Shown in pieces: positions 26,487-37,121 of a DNA stretch of 64,000 bases (its first letter is position 1; each line of letters begins with the position of its first letter). Under the pieces are notes generated by a model, which had not been told where the DNA came from, did no database searches, and saw nothing but the letters and a program-made list of their open reading frames with translations. The translations under genes and the position numbers were made by a program. Source of the DNA: Trichoplax adhaerens (taxonomy: Eukaryota > Placozoa > Uniplacotomia > Trichoplacea > Trichoplacidae); assembly GCF_000150275.1 (NCBI RefSeq), contig NW_002060958.1, positions 1,495,225-1,559,224 on the forward strand, read 5' to 3'.

Positions 26487-28094
26487 CTTAAATCCAGTAT
26501 GCCAAGAAGATGCGTTCTAGGTTTTGAAAAGTCTATTGACCCTATTAATTTTCGGTCCCATTACTGGTAATTTGCGGCTAATGAGGTCATGATAAGGTAA
26601 CATACTCTACTGTCCTTCGTGTATCCATCGTCGCCATGTTATATTTTTTGTCTTCGGTTATAGTGCTAGCATTCCTTACAACTCAATCTAATTCTACTAT
26701 CGTAGTTACTTTTAAGCTATTAATGTCTTTATTTACAAATGGGTGAAAGAGCTACTAGTATAGATTTGTATAGTATACCTTATTAGTAGCAAGATCACAT
26801 CTTAAAATAAAATTTTATAAAGGCAGGCAAAGTACATGTCCTATCAATAAAGATTGAATTTAATTTCTTTCTATACTCTCCGTTATCATAATATTTGCAG
26901 TACTCTTCAATGTAGTTTTTTCAAGTCTAATTACAAGTACGTAACTATAGCGGGACAGTAGTAACAATTTAGAGACGGTATATAAGGCCCAGATGTTATT
27001 TATGAAATGTAATTTTAGCTGGTTTAGAGAATTATGCTTATACTTTGGAGTGAAAGGAACATGCCCCTCCCTTTATAAACCTCATGGGATAGCAAGAATG
27101 CAGGAATCACTGCAGACAGCGCTCTTGAATTACTGCCAACGGCATTACAAAGTAATTATTGCACTTTCATCTATCATTGTCATAATCATTATACTGTATG
27201 TATTCAATTGGATATGAAATCGTACCGGAATTTGCCGAACGTGCCTACAGGTACGACAGCTAAAAGTAACATTAAATGTCTACTAAAATGCTAGGTATAA
27301 CTTACAATCTAGAATAGGCTTCAACGCAGGCTAAGGAGAATACAATCTTATAGTTGTAAACAGTATGTTAACATCGTTAAGAATGTATAAGAGTACCAAT
27401 TTTATAGGCTAGTTCAGTGAGATGCGTAATAGATCAAAACACGATATTGCTTTTATTTTGAAGGTTGCACGAGTAGTATGGATGTCTTTTGATAATTTAA
27501 GAAATAGAATTTAGTAGATTTTATTTTCAACTACTCGTATATAATAATATAATGTATCATTAAATCTGCAATGTTATGTCTGCAAGCGATGCTGCAAACG
27601 GCATGGATAGTAGAGATGGAAGTGAGACTTGGATTTTAATTGGCTATACCAACGAAGAACAAACAGGCTTTCATTGTATATCGTATGTTTTTATGGTATT
27701 TACATCTTACTTTTAATTAATAACAATTAATTTTGAAATTAACCAACGAGATACCGGAATAGACAGGTGCTAGATAGACTAACACTGCTGTATGACATGG
27801 TTGCGGTACAGTTGGAAAGGAATTGTTCAAGATTTGAATACCCAGATGCCATACCTGTACGATATTCGACAGCGATATAAAGGTATCATCAAGTTGGATG
27901 CTCCCAAAGACGGTAGCAATAACCATTGTCTGATGGTGTTTGGAAATTGTTCAACACGCTGTTCAGACGTAACGAAACGTATCCTGTAGCTCAATCAAGA
28001 CTCAAAGAATAATATAAACGATAATATATTAACAGGCACGTTAAATGTTGCGGAAGAAGATACTGTAATCAAGTTGATCGATCTTGATAAGTAG
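26487..28094 (+). pseudogene. Tandem, 5'-truncated, broken copy of BIVM
   Basis: Equivalents of BIVM exons 3 to 6 lie in order at about 26487-26585, 27019-27250, 27587-27682 and 27812-28094. Intron positions match and acceptors for exons 4-6 are still present (TTTTAG, GCAAG, TACAG). The exon-3 copy has lost its AG acceptor, carries a stop after QEDAF and is frameshifted. The exon-4 copy is frameshifted after a KGTCPSLYKPHG segment. The exon-6 copy keeps [11 protein letters not shown] but stops early at 27987-27989, although downstream sequence still resembles the parent tail up to a TAG at 28092-28094. Exons 1-2 are absent. This is therefore a DNA-level (intron-containing) tandem duplicate that has decayed, not a retrocopy. 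Confidence 0.9.
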
Positions 28095-28751
28095 CACAGA
28101 ATTTCTTGACTGCGAACTGCATTGTTGTCCACATGTTAGCACGTATAAATTACTCTTTAGACTTAAATCCTGAGCAGCAAATGCTATTTTTTGCATTTGG
28201 CTTAAGACAGCAACGTCTCATGGCTTCGAGTATATCTTTGCATTTATCTTCTTGATAATGATTATCTAATAATAATTATTAAAAAGATAGTTAGTTTATA
28301 GCTAATGGATTGAATAGCAGATCTAATGTGCAATGACAGTGACGGATATTTATTTAGTGTAGCATTTGCTGTTTAGGATTTGTTATTGCATCAAGCGCAT
28401 TATTACGTTTTATACACATCATAATGAATATTTGAGTGATAATCAAGAATATCTACTTCACCATTTACCTCTTAAACAGACTTGAATTGCGCAGGCAATG
28501 TCCTTGCAAGGTTCTTTCTTTGGATTCATTTCCTTCGTGTAGATTAACTTCAGTAGGTCAGAATGATTTTGGTACCTAATCCATAATCAATTGAGATCAA
28601 ATTTAGTTACTACATGAATGCAGGTAAAGATTATTGTTTATGGCATTGTAGCACTGTAATTAGACTACACATCATAGCTACAATTTCGATTACATAAGGA
28701 ACCAATATCGCTGTCCATGCATCGCCTTTATGTTGTTCGCTTACACACGAC

Positions 28752-29003
28752 TCATGCAAAACTCTTCTTTCCAGTGTCATTATAGCCTATAACCAAGGAC
28801 CAAGCATCTAGTGGTCCATGATCTAACCCTAACATGGCATTTGCACAGTACTGGAATAAATGTCCATAAATAGGATAGCAGGTTGTAATCTTATTCGTAA
28901 CTGGTTGTACTCGCACAGCACTGGTATCTTTCGAATCGTGCAAATAATGAACACAATTGTGAGTGGCATACGGAATTGCTGAAACTAAAATTAGCAATGC
29001 CAT
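28752..29003 (-). CDS. Possible small secreted protein (83 residues)
   Basis: ATG-initiated frame whose first 12 or so residues are hydrophobic (MALLILVSAIPYA), like a short signal peptide, followed by a mixed-composition chain with four cysteines and ending GYNDTGKKSFA. No family is recognised. It sits alone between the BIVM pseudogene and a tandem array. It could be a real small gene, one exon of a larger gene, or chance; composition is the only support. Confidence 0.3.
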   Translation of the reverse strand: MALLILVSAIPYATHNCVHYLHDSKDTSAVRVQPVTNKITTCYPIYGHLFQYCANAMLGLDHGPLDAWSLVIGYNDTGKKSFA

Positions 29004-29465
29004 TCTAAATCCTATCGATTAATTGATAGCATTTAGAGGTAGAAAAGGTTCTTATCAATCCACTATGTCAAAGTGATGGTAAATCAAGAAGAAAATTCCA
29101 TATTTATAGAATAATGTAGAATTCATACTTGAAGGCCATTATCGAGTGATTGCATTTCTATCTCTATCTTCTGAAAACATTGAATTGATGTGTACATTGT
29201 ACTGCATGCTATTTTTAGTTGGCTTATATATATGTGTAGAATTGTCTTAAGCGTTTCGTCCAGTTGTTGGATTTGTGACAGAAAGTCTAGCTGTTTAACC
29301 TAGCTCTTACTCGAATAGCTGTTGCAATACAACGTTGCTCTATAGCATTTACTGTGCTGGTATTCTTGTTCAGTCAGGCAGCATCTCCTATACTGTACTG
29401 GAATTACAGAAAGTAGGCAATTGTTCAGCTACCCTCGGGCCCTTTTTAAGGGTTCAAGAGGCAGC
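29004..29465. other. Intergenic, no gene seen
   Basis: AT-rich with no supported feature. It runs into the array that follows. Confidence 0.4.
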
Positions 29466-29469
29466 TATT

Positions 29470-30140
29470 AACAACTTGCTCTCTTTCTAACGGTATTAAG
29501 CTAACAGTTGATTTAGTAACATGTCCTATCGTAAGCGGTAAGCACGGCAACAATTACAGCATTAATCTCGATGGTAACAGCTTGCTCTCTTTCTAATGGT
29601 ATTAACACTTAAATTAACAGCAGATTCAGTAATATCTCCTATGGCAAGTGGTAAGCACGACAACGATTGCAGCATTAATCTCGATAGAAGCAACTTGCTC
29701 TCTTTCTAATGGCATTAACACTTAAATTAACAGCAGATTCAGTAATATCTCCTATGGCAAGTGGTAAGCGCGACAACGATTGCAGCATTAATCTCGATAG
29801 AAGCAACTTGCTCTCTTTCTAATGGCATTAACACTTAAATTAACAGCAGATTCAGTAATATCTTCTATCGTAAGTGGTAAGCACGACAACGATTGCAGCA
29901 TTAATCTCGATAGAAGCAACTTGCTCTCTTTCTAACGGCATTAAATTAACAGCAGATTCAGTAATATCTTCTATCGTAAGTGGTAAGCACGGCAACGATT
30001 GCAGCATTAATCTCGATAGTAGCAACTTGCTCTCTTTCTAACGGCATTAACCCTTCAATTAACAGCAGATTCAGTAATATCTCCTATCGTCAGCGGTAAG
30101 CATGGCAACGATTGCAGCAGAAATCTCGATGGTAGCAGAG
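29470..30140. repeat. Tandem array, ~105-115 bp units, six copies
   Basis: The unit begins AACTTGCTCTCTTTCTAACG, continues with GCATTAACACTTAAATTAAC, AGCAGATTCAGTAATATCTC, GTGGTAAGCACGACAACGAT and ends TGCAGCATTAATCTCGATAG. Copies start near 29473, 29581, 29695, 29808, 29920 and 30025. Copies 2-5 are nearly identical, so this array is much younger than those at 1.6-6.5 kb or 10.3-11.7 kb. Length differences come mainly from loss of the CACTTAAATTAA segment. Confidence 0.9.
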
Positions 30141-32248
30141 TGAACACTGTCGTAACATCGCCTGTGCTGTCAACTACTGCTTGTTGCCTAGTAGAGCTGA
30201 TTCATTGTCACAGTTCTTATGTCTTGTTAACGTGCGTATGATATTGTGCTTGGCTCGAGTTTTCAAATAAAGTAGATTAAAAGAAAGGAAAGCTCAAATC
30301 TCAGATTCGTGAGCTCGTTATAAATACTCACCGATTGGTGGTGTTTCTATCAACGACGATGGTGTATTATTTCAGTCTAATAGCAGGCTCATTTCGACTC
30401 CATACGCTGCCTACTACCCAGCACTGGTAGAAATCTAAGCAAATGAACTCTTCCTTGTGCTACGTTGAATTCAGTCTTTTTGCAAGCTGTAAAGAATGCC
30501 TTGAAGGCCAATGCAAAGTCCTATCAACTCTGTAGTATAGAAGACTTTCATCGGCCTCGTCCTTCCAGAGTCTGTACACTTGTACAGTATAGTAAACAGG
30601 GAGAGGATGATGTTTGCAGGAAATGCTCAAACTGCTGTCGCTGCAGTCTTGATCAAGCTTAAGGAAGAACTGTTTCCCCTTGGTCGAGAAAATGTAGGCG
30701 TAGATTTGATCCCTCTTCTGATAGACTAAATCAGTAGAATTAATTTACATGATAATACTGTAGCCCTGTTAGTAATGGAGAGTAGATTTTGTCTTGGAAG
30801 AATGGTGATGTCACCATCTTGATTGGCAGTCTTGACTAGTCGAATGATGTTATGGCTTTTGCAATGTAGGCCGTAGTGTACGGATTGCCGCTGTAGGCTA
30901 GGCAAGCATGGATGTTGCCTCATCGATATTTCTACTGCCTATATAGCTTGATGAATATGAGCAATCACGATAGAAATAAGGCAAAATCAACAATCAAGTT
31001 GGTCTTGAAGTGGCCTTTTCGTCTTACTTCCATCATGGCGGAATGAACCATCGAAAGCAAGCGAGCAAAATGGATGTCACTATAACAATATACTGTAGAA
31101 CCTGGCTGATGAAGGCGTGTAGCTCACCCGACTGTCTTTGTCAACGACTTGATAATAAACCCTATATCGCCATCAACACTACGCGACACATACTAGGCTA
31201 GCACTATACACCGTTGATGAGAACGTTCGGCCACTACATCCAGTACTGAGCTCGAATTCATTAAAGGAAACCTTCTCTCTCTCCAGTTTCTACCTCTATT
31301 CTCTTCACTTTAGACTTGTTCTCCTTGATTTTGGGTTGAAATCCTTCTCTATTCCATATAAGTCAATTAATTAATTAATAAAGGACATCATCATGGCTCT
31401 CCATTAACCTTCATGGATGCCTTTTACAACGATGACGTCACAGCAAGAGGATTGTACTGTAGGACAGCTGGAGCTGAGGAAAAGAGATGTCGCAGGGTTG
31501 TCGATTAAGACTGACTGAAACGTGACTTGAGAGTACAGTTTACTGTATGGATCCGAAGTTGGTACAGTTCATTTAGGGTCTGATCAAGTTGTTGTTTGGT
31601 ATAGGAGACTGGGCAAGAAGTCCAAATGAGTGTACCAACAAAGTACAAACTATCTCAGTTTTAATTGAATGAAAAGCGGCCATTTCTAGACATTAATACA
31701 ATATCATGGCAAGCTTACAGTATAGAAAGATGGATTTATCAATACTATAGAGAAAAAACTATTCTTGCCCACTGCCCAATCGAATCAAGATGATGGATAA
31801 TCTATCGGCTGCAGGACTCACACCAACAAAGTGCCATGACATCTGTTTTAAGCACACGGGAGGCTACAGTACAATCTCCAATCCAAGTACTGTAACTCTC
31901 CAGTCTACAGTACTGTACAGTACTGAACTGGCCGTCAGTCGCAAAAATAATGTCACTCTCCAGTTTGTACTGTAGCTAAAGCTGTGCTTTGTACTGTACT
32001 CTAGGCCACAGCACACACAAGCCTATTTCAACCTGGTTTACAACATGACTTACGCCCCTGCCTGAGGGACCAAGACGAAGATCAACACTCTGCAGTACTA
32101 AGTACTCTTCTACAGTACCTGTTACCTAGGATAAGGGTGACATCATTTTAGCACTGTACAGTACAGTACGGTATAGTGCCGACATCAGCAAAAAAATAAA
32201 TAAATAAATTAAGTCTTCATTTACACCTAAGCTCGGAGATAGCTAGTC
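30141..32248. other. Intergenic upstream of Deltex, no gene seen
   Basis: Several short frames (for example 30465-30662, 31010-31201, 31790-31975) lack family signatures. Short CWGTA pentamer runs occur near 31860-31930 and 32095-32170. The Deltex promoter should lie at the right end, but no TATA element is evident. Confidence 0.4.
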
Positions 32249-35200
32249 ATGGCTACCGCAAGTTGTTCATCAGCAAATCAAAAGATCCGAATTTGGCAAT
32301 TTTTAGACGTTCATTTTGGAAGTTGGCGCTATTTCTCTGCCGATCAGTGCCAATCTTTGCGACAAGGAGTTGATCGTGGCCAACAAACGGTGCAATTGCA
32401 AGGCTGCATTGTCAACTTCCTATGCAACGAGATGCAAATCCAACAGGGTAAGAGTTCATTTTAGCATGTTTACGATGCAAAGTTGCCCTTGTCGAGTGCA
32501 TGGGGTGCCATGGCTAAGCCTTTTGCCATGCAATACCTCTGTGTTCATCCTGTGTCTTGGACGGATTCAGCTTGTAGATAAAATGCCACTTGGATAGGTT
32601 GAAATGTCAGCTTTGCAGTCAAGGTTACTGTATACTTACTTTCGTTATTGAATCTTGATAGTGTTCTATTGAAATCCTCGCTTCGCTTTGATACAGGAAA
32701 AGAAAAGTCGAAGGATGCATGTCCCACAGTCTTGTTGGAACTATAGGATTGATCGGTTGCGTAGTACAGGATCTTACTTTCGTTATTAAATCCTTCTGAT
32801 ACTATTAAAGTTATTCCTTAGCGTTGATACAGTCAAAGAAAAGTCGAAGGGTGGATGCCTACAGTCTTGTTGGAACCATTTCACTGATCAGTTATGTAGT
32901 GTAGACTGTTATTTTCGTTATTCAATCCTTGTTATTAGACCTGAGTGTACTGTGAAAGAAAAGTCGAAGGATGGAACTATTTCATTTGTCTTCTTTTCAT
33001 GGAGTAGCACATCCAAAACCTAGCTGTTGATATTGTTTTTATCTTAGTTTTAGCCTTTGTGGTAAATTAACCTTGGCAATGGTAAAGGTTAACTCGGTTT
33101 GATCGTCAATTCGCACTGTTGCTCAAGATGATAGATACTAACTACTACTACTTGGTAGTTGGTAGATTGTGTCAGATTTAGCGATACGTTGAGGAGTGAT
33201 TAACTTATGGACTCCCTTCTTCAGATGAGATTTTAGCTCCAAACGCTCAAAAACGTGTCTTCTAGCAATTCAGTTTAGTCAGACAAATCAGTAAAACGAT
33301 TGCTGTAGTGTTTTATTTCCATGAATCGTTCATCATGTATGATAGTAACGGTAGTGAGAGAGTGTGAAATAACTGTTCGATAGGCAGCTAAACTCATCAG
33401 AAAAGGGCCCCCTGGCTTGATATTAGTTCTCTCAACCTTGTTTCCTCCTATTTGGTATACGTATTCTTTACACTTGCTGTTAGTGTTACCTATTCTTATC
33501 CAATTATCCATCGTGTGTAACAAGAATAATAATGTGTCCAATTGTGAACGTTTTACAGCAGATCAACCCAATCTGCCAACCATAATTCCGATTCGACAAA
33601 TCGATATTGCAGCCGATTCCACTATCGCTGAGGGCATCGCATGGGAATGGGAAATAGAACACAATGAATGGATTCCTTATAGGGACGATGCCAATGAATT
33701 AATCGAGCAGGAATTTTCGAGAAGCAAAAACCAATGGAAAAAGGATGTGGACTTGTCTGTCATTGGCTTACCTTATACGATCAATTATAAAAAAAACTTT
33801 CAACGAAATACTTACAGCGGTTTCAAAAGAAAAATTCGAAGAAATATTTACGGAAGCTACAAAGATACTTTACCAATAATTACGGATAGTGATATGCAAG
33901 ACGATTCTCTCCATAAGAAAGAATTTTCTACAGGTCTTATTCTATAGGCCTAATAACGTAATAACTTTTCATTGACTAATTTATCTTCCAACGCTAGCAA
34001 CCTACAGTAGCAAAATATAACTATGCCATAGTGTCTTGGCAGAATGTTAAAAGCATGTTCTCCTTAACGCTGTCGATTGAGATTTAATGAACCGAAATGA
34101 TCCCAAAGAGTAATTGTAACAAATTCTTCGTAGGCAACAACGACGATCTTAAAGGGACAAACTCTTCTGCAATTGAAAAGAAAGGAGAAAACTCAGAAAA
34201 GACGGCCGTTGATTTGACTCAGTCGCCACGTAGTAATGTTTCAGCATGGGATCGGAAATTGCATAAGCAAAAGTATAAACAGCTAGCTGATTTTATCTTA
34301 CCAGTTGATAATCAACAATTGCCTGATGAGGTAAAATGATTGAAAAATTTGTTGCTATTATGTATGATGGTATTGGATATCTACCATGGATAGATGCATA
34401 TAGTAATGTTCCTTTTCCTTGATAACTGCTTACAAATGTGCGTAGGATCAATTGCAGTTTGCATATTAGTAATATATACCTCGTCTATGCGTGACAAATG
34501 ATAACTTGCATCATTGAAAACTCCTAAAGTCCATTCTAGCTCAGTAACTATAATTGAAGTTCAGTAATCATACGAAAATAGATATTTTTGAGCAAGTATA
34601 ACATCGATCTTTATTAAATTAAAAGTATCATCTAGCTATACAATGTTAGCTTATTTATTGTTAGCTCGCTAAAGGGTATTGGAGTTAGAGGTTAGATTGC
34701 TATAGGGTGTATGCTCGTATCTGTATTATAACTATTGAGTATTTCGGTACAGTTATAACGTTCAAAAGTCAATAGACACATTTTTAATGCTACTGCTATT
34801 TCGATGCATGACTGTTAGTTAAAATTGACAACATTGAAATATCATTCCACCCCTTTCAATTTTATTATCGTTACAGAACTGCATTATATGCTTTGAAGAA
34901 GTGACAGCTGCATCAGGCTTTAGTAACGAAGATGAAAGTAGCAGTCGTGTCGTCATGCTTAGCCAGTGCAAGCATTATTTTCACGACGAGTGTATTTTCG
35001 CGTGTGTGCAAAGTAAAACTGTAAGACCATGATAACGTGATAAATATTCAAGTACTAAAGGCGATTGATATTCTCACCATAATGTGTAAATGTATCTTTA
35101 GATGTAAATTTGAGATGTTAACAGTCGAATGACTGAAATATCCACTTTTCTCAATAAATGTAACATTAGATCAAGATACAAATACTGTCCAGGACTTCTA

Positions 35201-36001
35201 AGTAGACAATATTGAATCAATTCAAATATTTAATCGCATATCAATCTTTTTTAATACAGTCTGAATTTTTAGAATGTCCAAAATGTCGCACGTTGCATGG
35301 AATAAAGACTGGAAATCAACCTGAGGGAACAATGACCTATGTAGTACAGAATGGGATGCAAATACCTGGATTTAACTCTACATCGGCTATTGTTATTACC
35401 TATAATTTTCGAAGTGGCATACAGGTTATCATTGTGGATTAAAATAATAAAACTTGTTGTCGGTATATGTCCAGCAGTTGGTAGGTTTATATAATGAATT
35501 AATTAATAATTATTATTCATCATTCTATGATTTTAGGGGCCACAGCATCCCAATCCTGGTGCGAGGTACCATGCAAATGCTTTTCCCCGAGTAGCTTACT
35601 TACCAAATACTGCTAAAGGACAAGAGGTATGTGTTCCGCCCTTGATAGTTTCTTACCAAACTGCTCACTCCCGAACAGTACTACTAGCACACGTTAGGTT
35701 AGCGTATTTTGTACTGCTAGTCATGTTTATTGCATTCTAATTAGATACTGTAACTAATTACTGTGTTAAAAATTGGGTATTAATTGCACTGTAGGTACTT
35801 CGCTTACTTCAGATCGCTTGGGCACGCAGTTTAATATTTGCCATTGGACGATCATCAACAAGCGGAGCTGACAATGTTATTGTATGGAATGATATCCATC
35901 ATAAAACTGAATGGCAAAGTAACTATAGTGGTCATGGCTATCCAGATCCTGACTATATAAAACGCGTAACTGAAGAATTGCATGCCCATGGAATACGCTG
36001 A
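32249..36001 (+). CDS. DTX: Deltex E3 ubiquitin ligase: two WWE domains, RING-H2 and Deltex C-terminal domain; seven exons
   Basis: Exons 32249-32447, 33559-33933, 34134-34330, 34877-35020, 35260-35424, 35537-35626 and 35795-36001. All are GT-AG, with phases closing to 458 residues. WWE1 (about residues 12-66: WQFLDVHFGSWRYFSADQCQ) is exon 1. WWE2 (about 88-165: AWEWEIEHNEWIPY...QRNTYSG) is exon 2. A short polar linker follows instead of the long proline-rich linker of vertebrate forms. RING-H2 ligands are C259, C262, C288, H290, H293, C296, C311 and C314. The C-terminal domain shows GIKTGNQPEG, GPQHPNPGARYHANAFPR, YLPNTAKGQEVL, VWNDIHHKTEW and GHGYPDPDY. Deltex proteins bind Notch ankyrin repeats through WWE, ubiquitylate, and through the C-terminal domain bind and modify ADP-ribose; these roles are inferred from family. 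AATAAA at 36296-36301 may be its poly(A) signal. It converges on the FBXL gene. Closest to the DTX1/2/4 type by domain order. Confidence 0.93.
32620..32985. repeat. Tandem repeat inside Deltex intron 1, ~136 bp units
   Basis: Two and a half copies of a unit with TTTCGTTATT.AATCCTT, then GATACAG.AAAGAAAAGTCG, then AAGGATGGATG and ACAGTCTTGTTGGAACTAT. Copies of the AAAGAAAAGTCGAAGG landmark lie near 32699, 32834 and 32955. It helps explain why this intron (1.1 kb) is far longer than the others in the gene. Confidence 0.75.
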
Positions 36002-37121
36002 ATACTTTTATGACATCAAATAATCATCTACTAACAGATACATAATTCATTTGGCATTATGTAATCGGATTACATGGTTTTGAGATATCCTATATATTTA
36101 TTGGCCACTATAAACAATTTACTAATGGTAATTTAGCTAGTAACTAGCTTCAATATCCTACGATTTGTTCAAGTAATGTGAGTATGTAGATCACTTACGA
36201 GTATGTATATATATATATATGTACAAATATATATTTGTACTGTGATAGGTCAGTAATATCAACGAAATAATACCATGCCTACGCAATTTTTTACAAATAA
36301 ATGATATAACAGCAAAATGGTATCGATATGTTAAACAATAAGGTGTTCTTGTGTTTTTTCCTCGTACACTTGTCGTTAATTTAGTATTTTAATACCGCAT
36401 AATTGCCGTAGCATTTGTACATAAGATATTCGTATCTTTACCATATTTGGCTACTCATAACGGCTTTACAATTTATCTTTGGGTCATTATATTAGCTAGT
36501 TTAGTGAGCATTTGGCACGAAATTCATACCAGTATCTGTGTTTTTCACACACGTATATACCATCTATCTAAATATTTATATAACTTTATACGTACATATG
36601 TATACTTCATATATCTCTATTTGGCTAAATGCTTTCAGTTAGACTTGTTTAGAGAAATTCACACAAATAGCCCAGCTAAATTACATTCGTACATTGATCA
36701 TTAACAAGTAATAACATCAGCATTGACAGTTTAGGTAGGAGTTCCGTGGTAAATAAACGGCAGAGATACGGTTGTGATAAGGTCTGCTAAAATTATAATC
36801 ACAGACGATGATACATTACAATAAGTCCGCAATGAAAGATCAGCTATATAATTACAATTCCAAAAAATGATGATGATTTTAAAATTCAATACGAGAATTG
36901 CATAGAACGTTAAGGAGATATTATTTCGTATACAGTAGACCCTAAAAATGTACTTTCTAAGGATCGATGTAGTTTTTAGTTTAGGCCAATATAATACAAA
37001 TTTTTACGATATATATTTCATTTTTTCTTAAATTAAACCCGATCTTTTCACCGGGCTTCACAGATTTAATGGTTGTCTGAGAACATTCACCCAGTGTAAT
37101 GTAGATTGTTTACACGACTTA
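36002..37121. other. Convergent spacer between Deltex and FBXL genes
   Basis: Holds the 3' untranslated regions of both convergent genes. A short TA-rich microsatellite lies near 36205-36240. A frame at 36447-36704 lacks an ATG start and any motif and is not called. Confidence 0.5.

Noticed and set aside
33417-33558. Hydrophobic N-terminal extension before the second WWE domain of Deltex
   Set aside because: A good acceptor (TTTTACAG) at 33551-33558 joins in phase to the exon-1 donor. The upstream open stretch is intronic, so this is not a membrane segment.
36447-36704. 85-residue hydrophobic plus-strand frame
   Set aside because: No ATG start, and it lies in the convergent 3' region of Deltex and FBXL; composition is simple Ile, Tyr, His and Leu-rich.
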